In this document: piece after piece, positions 7,856 to 15,871 of the stretch
Layout of the letters: each line of letters starts with the position of its first letter
Numbering within the stretch: position 1 is the first letter of the stretch
Notes under the pieces: generated by a model
Seen by the model: the letters and a program-made list of their open reading frames with translations, nothing else
The model's database searches: none
What the model was told of the DNA's origin: nothing
Position numbers and translations under genes: made by a program
Source: JABMQF01 sp964563755
Lineage (GTDB): Archaea; Nanobdellota; Nanobdellia; Woesearchaeales; UBA11576
DNA: 64,000 bases
Reading direction: 5' to 3'
NCBI GenBank assembly: GCA_964563755.1
Contig: CAZLYC010000009.1
Coordinates: 1-64,000 of the forward strand

Positions 7856-8497
7856 ATGAAAAATTGGATATTTTTTCTAGCAATCATCATGCTGCTGTCA
7901 GGCTGCGCAAGCCAGGCACCGACACAAGCTGAGCAGCCACAACAGGCGCCAGCCCAGATACCTGCGACTGCACCAGAGCAGGCAGCACCAGCTCCGATAG
8001 CACCAACAGCACCTGCAGAAGCACCACAAGAAGTGTACGCAGAGCCAGAATCATCTGATCCAGTACCGCCAATCCTGCCGGAAGAACCAGCGGAACAACC
8101 TGTGCCTGCTCCAGTAGCATCCCCTCTCGGATGCATATTGCTGACATCAGCAGACATAACATCCGTCACAGGCAGACCTCTCATCAGCCAGGACGGTCCG
8201 ACAATCTCCCCTACTGATTGCTCGATAAAGTGGATCATCGGAGAATCAGCAGCATTCTCAGGAATGATATCGCTCAGCATAAAAATTGAGAGCAACGCAA
8301 AAACACAGCTTGACTATGTCTGCAAAGAAGACCTCGGCATCGGAGACTACAAGTCATGCAAGACAGCAGGAGGAGTCATGTTCGGAAAAGGCGACTATCT
8401 TGCAACAGTCGCATGCTTCCCGGGCGTCAAAACTTCTTGCACACAAGACAATGCGATAGAACTTGCAAAGACAGCAGCGGGAAGATTCCAAGTTTAA
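7856..8497 (+). CDS. Lipoprotein with Pro/Ala-rich linker
   Basis: The precursor has a lipobox (MLLSGC), so the mature N-terminal cysteine should be lipid-anchored outside the membrane. Residues ~22-85 are a Pro/Ala/Gln-rich extended linker. The C-terminal ~125 residues form a compact domain starting GCILLTSADITSVTGRPL with three further cysteine-containing blocks. The domain resembles sponge-like DUF3558-type lipoproteins only in outline, and I do not assign it. The ATG at 7856 follows GAGGTGA by five bases; an in-frame GTG at 7847 lies within that ribosome site. Confidence 0.75.
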   Translation: MKNWIFFLAIIMLLSGCASQAPTQAEQPQQAPAQIPATAPEQAAPAPIAPTAPAEAPQEVYAEPESSDPVPPILPEEPAEQPVPAPVASPLGCILLTSADITSVTGRPLISQDGPTISPTDCSIKWIIGESAAFSGMISLSIKIESNAKTQLDYVCKEDLGIGDYKSCKTAGGVMFGKGDYLATVACFPGVKTSCTQDNAIELAKTAAGRFQV

Positions 8498-8535
8498 TCC
8501 TTTTCAATAATTCTTTTTCATATTTTTCTTATCTT

Positions 8536-8556
8536 CTAAGATACTTTTTTAAATAA
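8536..8556 (+). promoter_or_regulatory. TATA promoter of the pseudouridine synthase gene, copy 2 of the duplicated element
   Basis: CTAAGATACTTTTTTAAATA with the following A is about 25-30 bases upstream of the ATG at 8577 and nearly identical to 7802-7822. Confidence 0.6.
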
Positions 8557-8576
8557 GACGCTGCTATCTAACCAAC

Positions 8577-9275
8577 ATGGAAGAAAGAGTCCAAAAAATA
8601 ATAGCCAATGCAGGCTACTGCTCAAGAAGAGACGCAGAAGAACTTATAATAAAAGGCAAAGTCAAGGTAAACGGCAAAGCAATCAAGATAGGCGACAAGG
8701 CTGACTCTGAGAAAGACGAAGTTACCGTAGACGGCAAAGCGATAACGAAAACAAAGAAACTCTATCTCGCGTTCAACAAACCACCGGACTGCCTGACAAC
8801 ACTAGATGACCCTGAAGGACGAAAAACCATTCTTGCTTACATCAAATTACCACAACGAGTCATACCAATAGGCCGCCTGGATTTCAAGACAGAAGGGCTA
8901 CTCTTACTTACAAGTGATGGAGAATTCGCAAACAAAGTCATGCACCCGCGCTATGAAGTCAGGAAGACATACAATGTCTATCTGGATAAAGAATTCCTAG
9001 AAAAAGACGCAGAACAAGTAAGACGCGGAATAAAACTGGAAGACTTCACAACAAACACAGCAGAAGTACGACACATATCACCAAAGAAAGATGTAATAGA
9101 AATAATAATCCACGAAGGACAGAATCGAGTCATACGACGAATGATGGAAGCGCTTGGCTACAGGGTGCGACAACTAAGACGAATAAAAGTAGGAACAATA
9201 GAACTTGGCGACCTTCCACTAGGCAAATGGAGAGAACTGACGCCACAAGAAGTCGAACAGTTCATGAAGAAATGA
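8577..9275 (+). CDS. RsuA/RluB-family pseudouridine synthase
   Basis: The enzyme isomerises a uridine of ribosomal RNA to pseudouridine. An S4 RNA-binding domain (residues 1-48, RVQKIIANAGYCSRRDAEELI) precedes the catalytic domain. The conserved motif GRLDFKTEGLLLLTSDG places the catalytic Asp at residue 102; the C-terminal block EGQNRVIRRMMEALGYRVRQLRR is family-typical. The length (232) is normal. This family is bacterial and uncommon in archaea, so the gene was probably acquired. Its last codons (9249-9280) are repeated at 9839-9870, on the far side of the next gene. Confidence 0.9.
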   Translation: MEERVQKIIANAGYCSRRDAEELIIKGKVKVNGKAIKIGDKADSEKDEVTVDGKAITKTKKLYLAFNKPPDCLTTLDDPEGRKTILAYIKLPQRVIPIGRLDFKTEGLLLLTSDGEFANKVMHPRYEVRKTYNVYLDKEFLEKDAEQVRRGIKLEDFTTNTAEVRHISPKKDVIEIIIHEGQNRVIRRMMEALGYRVRQLRRIKVGTIELGDLPLGKWRELTPQEVEQFMKK

Positions 9276-9280
9276 GTCTA
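9249..9280. repeat. Direct repeat, copy 1 (3' end of the pseudouridine synthase gene)
   Basis: This 32-base segment ends the coding sequence (residues QFMKK and stop). It matches 9839-9870 at 27 of 32 positions, including 17 identical bases ACAGTTCATGAAGAAAT. The two copies flank the P-loop kinase gene. Confidence 0.75.
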
Positions 9281-9281
9281 T

Positions 9282-9815
9282 ATGGTTAAAATTCATATAA
9301 TCGGCGGTCCTGGAAGCGGAAAGTCATATGCTTCCAAGAAATTATCTGAATCGCTGAAAATACCTTGTTTCGACCTTGATGACCTCTTCTGGGACAACAA
9401 AGCAAAAAGTTACGGAAAGAAAACTCCTGAAAAAATACGTGATACAAAACTAAAAAACATCCTTAAACTAAAGTCTTGGATAATAGAAGGGGTCTATTTC
9501 AAATGGGTGACACCTAGTTTTTCTGAAGCTGACCACATAATCATCTTAACTCCTCACGCACTAATACGAGATTTTAGGATAACAAAGCGATTTATTAAAA
9601 GAAGACTGTGCCTCATAAAATCAAAAAAAGAATCAATAAAAGATTTCTTCAACTTAATCAAATGGAACCATGCATATGAAGCAGACGATATGCTACGTCT
9701 AAAAGAACACATAAAAAGATTTGATAAAAAAATCAGGTATTTCAAAAAAGCAGATCAGGCAATAAACTATATCATGAACAAAAGTACAAAACCCCGTAAT
9801 GATTCAAATACGTAA
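9282..9815 (+). CDS. P-loop small-molecule kinase / topology-modulation-like AAA protein
   Basis: The 177-residue protein has a P-loop GGPGSGKS at residues 8-15, a DLDDLFW substrate-site motif, and a lid-like basic region. These match the adenylate-kinase-like 'DNA topology modulation protein' (FlaR) family, whose real substrate is unclear. It starts six bases after the pseudouridine synthase stop. It ends before a second copy of that gene's 3' end, so it may be an inserted cassette. Codon use (more AAA/ATA/TTT) looks somewhat different from the neighbouring gene. Confidence 0.75.
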   Translation: MVKIHIIGGPGSGKSYASKKLSESLKIPCFDLDDLFWDNKAKSYGKKTPEKIRDTKLKNILKLKSWIIEGVYFKWVTPSFSEADHIIILTPHALIRDFRITKRFIKRRLCLIKSKKESIKDFFNLIKWNHAYEADDMLRLKEHIKRFDKKIRYFKKADQAINYIMNKSTKPRNDSNT

Positions 9816-9838
9816 GAAAATTCTAGCTTAGCTCACAG

Positions 9839-9870
9839 GAAGTATGACAGTTCATGAAGAAATAATTCTA
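9839..9870. repeat. Direct repeat, copy 2 (orphan copy of the rsuA-type gene end)
   Basis: An orphan copy of the final QFMKK-stop segment of the pseudouridine synthase gene, 590 bases downstream of the original. It now lies in a gap between convergent genes, with TAA in place of TGA. Confidence 0.75.
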
Positions 9871-9883
9871 GCGCGTTATATTT

Positions 9884-10996
9884 TCATATGCTTCCGACAA
9901 CCAAGCCTGCTATTGTCGAGTAGATTATCACCAGCGAGACATATGTTATCGTCATCTTTGTCCCTAAAATCTTTCTTATGACAAGCATGCTAGGAAGGCT
10001 CAGGCTCGGGCCAGCAAGAAGCAAAGCGAGAGCAGGACCATCCGCCATTCCTTTAGCCATCAAAGCCTGGACAATCGGAATCTCAGTCAATGTCGAGAAA
10101 TACATGAATGCGCCAAAAACAGAAGCTATGAGATTTCCTATTATTGTATTAGAACCGACCAGACCTTCAATAAGTGACTGGGGAAGCAAAGGCATCAGGA
10201 AACCTGCGATAAATACGCCTACAAAAAGCAGAGGAAGTATAAGCTTAGCAAAGCTCCATGTTTCATCAAGCCACCTGCTTGTCACGTGATCCCTGAACTT
10301 CCAAAGCACCAAACCGACAATGCCGCCTGTGAATGCAGCCATAAGTGAATATTTCAAAGTCTTATCAATTCCAAGACCATTTATGACAAGCACAGAAACC
10401 ATAAGACCAAAGAAAAGCAGGATGATAAAGTTAGACAGCTCATGCTCTTCGCTTTTCTCAATCAAAAGACCGGGCTTCTCGACTTTTTCCTTGTAAATCC
10501 ACGCCATAGTGAGGCCGACAAGAATGGACAACACAACAGATGATACTATCCTTCCAAGACCTATCTTAAGGCCAAGAACAGAGACTGTCAGGAACATCGC
10601 AGCGATGTTGACTGCTGGGCCGGCAAAAAGAAAAGTTATAGCAGGGCCAAGACCAGCGCCACGTTTCCTTATCCCTGCAAACAAAGGCAGAATTGTGCAC
10701 GAACACACAGCAAGAATAGCGCCAGAAACAGAGGCGATGCTATATGATATGTACTTCTTCGCATCGTGACCGAAATACTTCAAGACCTTCTCCTTCTTGA
10801 CAAAGACAGAAATAGCTCCGGCGATAAACAACGCAGGAACAAGGCACGTCAATACATGCTTCTTCGCATAATCATTCAGCAGGTTAAAACCACTCACAAC
10901 AGAACCATTGAACCAATCGCTGTCATAAGGGACAAAGTAGAATAGCGCGAATATCCCGATGATAACTGACAACAGAATCCAATCATTCTTTTCCAT
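9884..10996 (-). CDS. ArsP/YraQ-type permease (DUF318 family)
   Basis: A 370-residue polytopic membrane protein of the permease family pfam03773, whose ArsP members export trivalent organoarsenicals. It has about ten membrane segments. The diagnostic loop AVCSCTILPLFAGIRKRGAG, followed by AITFLFAGPAVNI, is present with the paired cysteines (CSC) that bind the metalloid. The repeat half carries TEIPIVQALMAKGM and LLLAGPSLSLPSMLVI. The ATG at 10996 overlaps the upstream stop as TGATG and has AGGTGG six bases upstream, so it is preferred over a GTG at 11005. It is the last gene of the ars-type operon. Confidence 0.85.
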   Translation of the reverse strand: MEKNDWILLSVIIGIFALFYFVPYDSDWFNGSVVSGFNLLNDYAKKHVLTCLVPALFIAGAISVFVKKEKVLKYFGHDAKKYISYSIASVSGAILAVCSCTILPLFAGIRKRGAGLGPAITFLFAGPAVNIAAMFLTVSVLGLKIGLGRIVSSVVLSILVGLTMAWIYKEKVEKPGLLIEKSEEHELSNFIILLFFGLMVSVLVINGLGIDKTLKYSLMAAFTGGIVGLVLWKFRDHVTSRWLDETWSFAKLILPLLFVGVFIAGFLMPLLPQSLIEGLVGSNTIIGNLIASVFGAFMYFSTLTEIPIVQALMAKGMADGPALALLLAGPSLSLPSMLVIRKILGTKMTITYVSLVIIYSTIAGLVVGSI

Positions 10997-11718
10997 CAAA
11001 ACCACCTGCTGAACACAATATTTAAAGTATAATACGCGCCTACAAGAATAAATATGATCGCGACAGACTTACGAGACCACTTCTCAAAAACCTGCACCTT
11101 ATTCATCAACGAAGCCATCTTTGAAACAGAATAGACAAGCAAAAAAGAGAACACTATCACTGGTAAACCCGTTGCGAAAGCGAAAACAGAAGGTATCAGC
11201 AATCCATCGCCTGCTTTCAACGCAATGGGTATCAGCATTCCAAAAAAAAGCACAGCACTGAAAGGACAGAAAGCCAAAGCAAAAATGACTCCAAGCAGGA
11301 ATGCGCCTAAAAATCCTTTGTTCGAAAGCTTCTCTTTCAGATTGCTGAGAGTCTTGCTCTCTTTCATGAAATTGAAACGTATGATATCAAGCATAACAAT
11401 GCCTATTAGCAATAAAAGAGGGCCAAGGAGCTTATCACCATACTTCTGCAGGAATAACGCAATCGACTGAGTATTCAATCCAAACCAGACAATCAATGCA
11501 GCTATCAAAACATACGTGAACATCCTTCCAAGAGTATAAACGAGCCCTACAAGAATCGTGTGCCTGCTGTTGCTTATCCTTTTAGAGGCGTATGCTACAG
11601 CGGTGATGTTCGTCGCCAAAGGACAAGGGCTAATAGCAGTCATCAGACCTATGAAGAACGCTGCGAGCAACGGGATGTTACTCATACCCATCGCTTCCAT
11701 AAAAGCCATGAAACCCAT
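10996..11718 (-). CDS. arsG: ArsG-like aromatic arsenical efflux permease (CcdA/DsbD-like)
   Basis: A 240-residue protein with six predicted membrane segments. It has the paired motifs ISPCPLATNITAVAYASKR and FALAFCPFSAVLFFG, which are typical of the ArsG branch of CcdA-like transporters. ArsG is described as a permease for aromatic aminobenzylarsenicals, working with ArsE and ArsF. Its neighbours are exactly those proteins, which strengthens the call. It starts one base after the arsF stop codon, with an AGGAGA-type ribosome site. Confidence 0.85.
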   Translation of the reverse strand: MGFMAFMEAMGMSNIPLLAAFFIGLMTAISPCPLATNITAVAYASKRISNSRHTILVGLVYTLGRMFTYVLIAALIVWFGLNTQSIALFLQKYGDKLLGPLLLLIGIVMLDIIRFNFMKESKTLSNLKEKLSNKGFLGAFLLGVIFALAFCPFSAVLFFGMLIPIALKAGDGLLIPSVFAFATGLPVIVFSFLLVYSVSKMASLMNKVQVFEKWSRKSVAIIFILVGAYYTLNIVFSRWF

Positions 11719-11719
11719 C

Positions 11720-12199
11720 TTAATTCAAGTCTCCTGCAAGACGCTTCTCGATTATGCCTTTCAAGTAATTCATGTAATCGTCTTTGTCGCTTATCTTGTA
11801 CCATACATTGTTATTCACTTCTTTGTGGAATCCGTCCTTATCATAGACACCAATCCACAATGACGACCCTGTGACACCATACTTCGTTGCAAGCTCGCTG
11901 TTCTCAAGCAATTCCGCATTGATATGGCCGAAAACTATCTTTCCGGAATTCAATTCATCAGCAAAATACGTTTTTACAGTCTCTTCAGCATATGCGCCCA
12001 CAGTCTTGCATGAGTAACACTGGTTCGTGCCATGGAAATGATACACTTCCACCTTATCAACGACGTTTCTAGATATTTCATCCTGCGCAGAAATCACCGC
12101 AGCGCCAGAACTGGAAACCTGTTCTTCTGTCGAGCAACCTGCCAGCGCTGTAAGCACTAACGAGACTATCAATAGTATGAGAAGCATTCTTGTTTTCAT
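11720..12199 (-). CDS. arsF: ArsF-family lipoprotein (nitrophenylarsenical reductase subunit-like)
   Basis: The precursor begins MKTRMLLILLIVSLVLTALA and has a lipobox (LTALAGC). The mature domain contains VYHFHGTNQCYSCKTV, the signature of the ArsF family with a thioredoxin-like CxxC. ArsF with ArsE is proposed to reduce nitroaromatic arsenicals before ArsG exports them. The start at 12199 overlaps the arsE stop as ATGA. The protein should face outward on a lipid anchor. Confidence 0.8.
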   Translation of the reverse strand: MKTRMLLILLIVSLVLTALAGCSTEEQVSSSGAAVISAQDEISRNVVDKVEVYHFHGTNQCYSCKTVGAYAEETVKTYFADELNSGKIVFGHINAELLENSELATKYGVTGSSLWIGVYDKDGFHKEVNNNVWYKISDKDDYMNYLKGIIEKRLAGDLN

Positions 12200-12426
12200 T
12201 TCAGCCACTTCTTTATCTCTTCTGCAGTCGGTATCCTGCCTGAAGATTTCACTTTACCATCAATAACTATGGCTGGAGTCGACATGACACCATATTCTAC
12301 TATCTTGTCAATCTCGGTGACCTTCGATATGTTCGCTTTAACGCCTGCTTCTGCTACCGCTTTCTTTGCGTTCGCTTCAAGCAGTTTGCATTTTGGGCAG
12401 CCAGTACCAAGTATCTCAACTTTCAC
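12196..12426 (-). CDS. arsE: ArsE-like small thioredoxin family protein
   Basis: A 76-residue thioredoxin fold of the TM0996/MTH895 family: MKVEILGTGCPKCKLLEANA places a CPKC redox motif near the N terminus, and VMSTPAIVIDG carries the cis-proline. It would supply reducing equivalents to ArsF or the metalloid. The GTG at 12426 follows AAGGTGA by six bases and gives the usual family start, so it is preferred over a TTG at 12432 that directly abuts an in-frame stop. Confidence 0.85.
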   Translation of the reverse strand: MKVEILGTGCPKCKLLEANAKKAVAEAGVKANISKVTEIDKIVEYGVMSTPAIVIDGKVKSSGRIPTAEEIKKWLK

Positions 12427-12438
12427 AATCAATCACCT

Positions 12439-12744
12439 TTAATTACAACCGTTCTTCATGCAGCACGACTTCTTCCGTATCTTTCCTCTAGGATTTCCCA
12501 ACGCCTTGAACAAATCCAATACCCTGTCATCACTTATGCTGTAGAATATCTTCTTCCCATCCCTTCTAGATTTTAGGATTCCCCACTCCTCGAGCTTGCC
12601 GAGCTGGATAGAGACTGTAGACTGAGTCCTTCTGATATGCGGCTGGATCTCACAGACACACTTCTCGCCATCAAGAAGAAACTCAACTATCTTAAGACGT
12701 GTCTCATCAGACAATGCCTTCAAGACCTTGAGAGAATCATTCAT
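12439..12744 (-). CDS. arsR: ArsR family metalloid-responsive repressor
   Basis: The protein (101 residues from ATG 12744) is a winged helix of ArsR type: ALSDETRLKIVEFLLDGEKCVCEIQPHI with the classical CVC metal-binding pair in the recognition-helix region, and a C-terminal KKSCCMKNGC cysteine cluster that may also bind As(III). It heads the operon with arsE, arsF, arsG and the ArsP-like permease. A 7-base inverted repeat lies exactly at the start region, suggesting autorepression. The start at 12744 is favoured over 12756/12759 because those lie inside the operator and too near the TATA box. Confidence 0.85.
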   Translation of the reverse strand: MNDSLKVLKALSDETRLKIVEFLLDGEKCVCEIQPHIRRTQSTVSIQLGKLEEWGILKSRRDGKKIFYSISDDRVLDLFKALGNPRGKIRKKSCCMKNGCN

Positions 12745-12762
12745 ATTGACAAGCATCAATAT
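12743..12762 (-). promoter_or_regulatory. ArsR-type operator (inverted repeat) at the ars promoter
   Basis: On the minus strand ATATTGA, 6-base spacer, TCAATAT: perfect 7-base arms covering 12743-12762. It lies just downstream of the TATA element CATTTAAATAATAAAC (about 12763-12778), where bound ArsR would block transcription initiation. Confidence 0.65.
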
Positions 12763-12807
12763 GTTTATTATTTAAATGTTTTGATTGCCCTATTCTTTTA
12801 GAGATTA

Positions 12808-13347
12808 TCACATAGACATGACAATCTTCTTCAGCTTATCAACCTGAGGTCTTCCGATCTTTCTTGCAGAAATAAGACTCATCTTGTTAAAATTCCAATC
12901 CAACCGACCCAGAATCTTATCTTTAGGCCCTGACTTTCGGCTTGTCTCTTGCCATTCCTCATCAAACAAAGTGCCTAAAGAATCAGCGCACTGGACGACC
13001 TTGACCTCGAGCTCATCATCCCGGTCAGGCATCTTTTTTCCATGCTTCCTTATGCACTTCAGGATAAGCTCCTGCTTGTATTTAGGTATCTTCAACGTCT
13101 TAAGGAACTCTTTTGACAATTCATAACTGCGCTCAGCATGCTCTTCCTTGCCATAGTACTTGCCTATATCATGCAGAAGAGCAGCAACTTCAACAACAAA
13201 CGCATCGCATTTCTCAAGCTCAGCAAGCTTCAACGCGTACTCTCTCACAAGCCTAACGTGATTGCTCCAAAGCTTAGCATCAACACGGTCATTAGAGCAG
13301 AACTTCTCAGCGAAAGCTTCAACCTCTTTTATGATTGCTTGAGACAT
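12808..13347 (-). CDS. HD-domain phosphohydrolase
   Basis: A 179-residue protein with an HD domain: an early histidine (LWSNHVRLV), the metal pair in ALLHDIGKYYG, and a downstream aspartate in VVQCADSLG. HD proteins are metal-dependent phosphohydrolases acting on nucleotides or similar substrates; this small type resembles predicted uncharacterised HD hydrolases. The ATG at 13347 was preferred to a longer reading from 13419 because the added residues are Cys/Arg-rich and unlike the family. It is separately transcribed from the ars operon. Confidence 0.8.
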   Translation of the reverse strand: MSQAIIKEVEAFAEKFCSNDRVDAKLWSNHVRLVREYALKLAELEKCDAFVVEVAALLHDIGKYYGKEEHAERSYELSKEFLKTLKIPKYKQELILKCIRKHGKKMPDRDDELEVKVVQCADSLGTLFDEEWQETSRKSGPKDKILGRLDWNFNKMSLISARKIGRPQVDKLKKIVMSM

Positions 13348-13498
13348 GATACAACATAAAAATAGCAGGAGTTTAATAAAGATTACTCTGGAATGCCTAC
13401 ACCTGCAATAAGCGCACATAACGCCTTCTTTAACCCATAAAACCCTTTTTATACGCTCTAATTTAACTGTCCCTTTTAAGTAGTAACAAAAACGAAAG

Positions 13499-13508
13499 AT
13501 TTATAAAC
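13499..13508 (+). promoter_or_regulatory. TATA-type promoter for the accessory three-gene unit
   Basis: ATTTATAAAC is the only clear TATA element in the 240-base gap 13348-13588. It would produce a leader of about 60 bases before the ATG at 13589. Apart from a 10-codon ATG-led frame at 13533-13565, nothing else is seen in this gap. Confidence 0.45.
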
Positions 13509-13588
13509 CACCTGTCGAGAGGCAGTGTTGAGATGTCTTACCTGAAAAAGCGCTATCTATGCTGAAATAGGGTCAAAAACACAAAAAA

Positions 13589-14125
13589 ATGGTCAACAAC
13601 ATGAAACACGACAAAACAAACATGCAGTACCGCGACGCGATGAACAACATGTACAAAAGCAACAGACTGCTTCTGGAACTAAAGCAAAAGTCAGACAAGA
13701 AAGAAATAGCAAAAGACTCAAACAACAGAAGCATAGACTTCATAATAAACCAGCAAGAGGAGACAGAACTCCTTATGCCGATAAAGCGCGAAGATATAGC
13801 ATTCAACGGTGGAATCATAGGAAAAATATACGACTCCTGCAGGGAAACACTGCGTGAATACGGCAATGTACACGAATACACGACAGAAGGATACCTGACA
13901 ATCAAGCTCGAAAAAAGAATCGACAACACTGAACTCGCTAAAAGCCTGAAAGACAGGATAAACAACATTCTCGAGAAAGAAAAAGCCAAGACCAGCGTAT
14001 CGATAGGTTACTCATTCAAGAACCCACAAGCACTGATTCCTGTGAAGAGCGTACAGATCAAAGTAGCGCCAATATTCGTCGAATTCGACGACGAAGATGA
14101 ATACGAAGAAATATATGAGAACTGA
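13589..14125 (+). CDS. Hypothetical protein of the accessory region
   Basis: A 178-residue hydrophilic protein that I do not recognise. The N-terminal ~50 residues are Lys/Asn/Met-rich and probably helical. The centre (REDIAFNGGIIGKIYDSCRETLREYGNVHEY) looks globular. The C terminus is very acidic (EFDDEDEYEEIYEN). It is the first of three closely spaced genes (8 and 4 bases apart) with the 79-residue protein and the repeat protein, suggesting one operon. Confidence 0.6.
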   Translation: MVNNMKHDKTNMQYRDAMNNMYKSNRLLLELKQKSDKKEIAKDSNNRSIDFIINQQEETELLMPIKREDIAFNGGIIGKIYDSCRETLREYGNVHEYTTEGYLTIKLEKRIDNTELAKSLKDRINNILEKEKAKTSVSIGYSFKNPQALIPVKSVQIKVAPIFVEFDDEDEYEEIYEN

Positions 14126-14133
14126 ATGACAAA

Positions 14134-14373
14134 ATGGCGACAAACAGAGCAAGAAACACCGAGACTGCGACAGACATAGAGCACGCATTGTTCCTTGTGA
14201 AGCACATAATCAACCCCTGCGAGGATATGAATGGCAACAATATCAGGGATTTCTACATCAGGGAAGCAGAGCGCTCGATAGAAACATACACTGATGAAAA
14301 CGCCAAGGAATACTTAAGGCTACTAATAGAACAGCACGATCCAGAATTCAAACAACTAAGAAAAGAATACTAA
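14134..14373 (+). CDS. Small hypothetical protein sharing its C terminus with the repeat protein
   Basis: A 79-residue soluble protein. Its last ~25 residues (LLIEQHDPEFKQLRKEY) closely resemble the end of the neighbouring repeat protein (DLIEHDNEFIELRLEY), and the underlying DNA also matches over about 40 bases. It may be a truncated or minimal relative of one repeat unit. The role is unknown. Confidence 0.6.
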   Translation: MATNRARNTETATDIEHALFLVKHIINPCEDMNGNNIRDFYIREAERSIETYTDENAKEYLRLLIEQHDPEFKQLRKEY

Positions 14374-14377
14374 CAAG

Positions 14378-15870
14378 ATGGCAAGAAAAAAACGCGACCT
14401 CGAACTCATAATCGAACGCACAAAGGTAGAAGGACCTAGCTGCATCAAAGACATGCATACGATGTTACATTTAGATGAAGCTGAAGAAATATGCAGCATA
14501 CTACAAAGACAAGGAATGCAGATAGAACCATACGACTTTCCAGGAACATTCTACGTCTGGCAGGCAGTACACCCACAAGGATTGCACTACAGCCAACACG
14601 CGACAAAACAGCTAATCAAAAAAATATCTGAAAAAGTTGACTGCACAGCAATTGATGGTTTTAGGGAAATACTTCCAAAGCTAGTGTTTGATACATTTAA
14701 AAAAGAACCTATCAATTACTGGGGCACAACACTCTGCGGAATGATATCTGCCGTTTATGGTAATTCTCCTTCAGCAGCAGTACTTGACTTAATAAGCTGT
14801 GATAACTCATTTGCAAAAATCAAGGAACAAGGACTGCAACCATACGATTTCCTCCAAAGCCCGCTTAACACATGGATAGACAAACAAGGTAAACCAAGAC
14901 AGACTGCAAGAGATGCAACAAAACAACTAATCAAGCACTTTGCAAAAAAAGAACAAGTAGACTACAAAACAATAGAAGGATTCAGTAAACTACTTCTAAA
15001 ACTTACAGCAGACGCTTTTGAAAAAGAACCCATAAACTTCTGGGGCACAACAATAAGAGGAGTAATGAGTGTATATGCTGGATCNNNNNNNNNNNNNNNN
15101 NNNNNNNNNNNNNNNNNNNNNNNNNNNNNNNNNNNNNNNNNNNNNNNNNNNNNNNNNNNNNNNNNNNNNNNNNNNNNNNNNNNNTAATACAACATGATGC
15201 TGAATTCGATGCAATAAAAAAACAAGGACTGCAACCATACGATTTCCTGCAAAGCCCGCGTAACACCTGGAAAGACGAACAAGGAAAACCGACACAAACG
15301 GCAAGGGAGGCGACAAGATTACTGATAAGATATATGGCGAAAAAAGAAAATGTTGATTATAGAACGACTGATGGTTTCAGAAAAATACTTCCGAAACTAA
15401 CAGCAGACGTTTTTAAAAAAGAATCCATAAACTTCTGGGGCACAACAATAAGAGGAGTAATGAGTGTATATGCTGGATCTCCTTCAGAAGCAGTTCTAGA
15501 TTTAATACAACATGATGCTGAATTCGATGCAATAAAAAAACAAGGACTGCAACCATATGACTTTGTTAGCAGTCCTAAGAATACATGGATAGACAAACAA
15601 GGAAAACCAACACAAATAGCAAGGGAGGCGACAGGATTACTGATAAGACATATAGCGAAAAAAGAAAATGTTGATTATAGAACGACTGATGGTTTCAGAA
15701 AAATACTACCACAACTAACAAAGTACAACTTCAATAAAGAATCAATCAACTATTGGGGCACAACACTCTGCGGAATGATACAATACGCATATACTAATTC
15801 CACTTCAGCAGCAATAATAGACCTCATAGAACACGATAACGAATTCATAGAACTAAGACTTGAATACTAA
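14378..15870 (+). CDS. Protein of ~110-residue tandem repeats (DUF4046-like), interrupted by the assembly gap
   Basis: About four tandem units, each built on QPYDFxxSPxNTWxDxQGKP, (A/R)xATxxLI(K/R), FxKExINxWGTTxxGxM and SxxAxxDLIxxDxxF. The pattern recalls the DUF4046 family (Pro-Trp/Tyr-Asp-Phe then a Trp and an ATxxLI helix), from memory and unverified. The 100-N gap at 15085-15184 falls in a unit. The frame before it (from 14378) and after it (ending 15870) differ only because 100 is a placeholder; in the intact unit the same junction spans 23 bases, which restores one frame. No signal peptide or membrane segment is present. I cannot state the function. Confidence 0.65.
15085..15184. other. 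Assembly gap (100 Ns) inside a tandem repeat
   Basis: Exactly 100 unknown bases. The flanks are near-identical to the intact unit around 15440-15520, so the gap is an assembly break in a repeat. By comparison with the intact unit the missing piece is 23 bases if no whole unit is lost, or 23 plus a multiple of the unit length. Confidence 0.95.
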
Positions 15871-15871
15871 T

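Noticed and set aside
13533..13565. Ten-codon leader peptide or C/D-box RNA upstream of 13589
   Set aside because: The boxes are imperfect (TTGAGATG rather than TGATGA), and the short frame has no ribosome site. Nothing supports it.
15085..15190. Apparent frameshift and premature end of the repeat gene
   Set aside because: It is caused by the 100-N placeholder; the intact unit shows the true junction length restores the frame.
14600..15870. Possible second repeat array or mobile element
   Set aside because: The repeats match protein units in frame. No terminal repeats or transposase are present.
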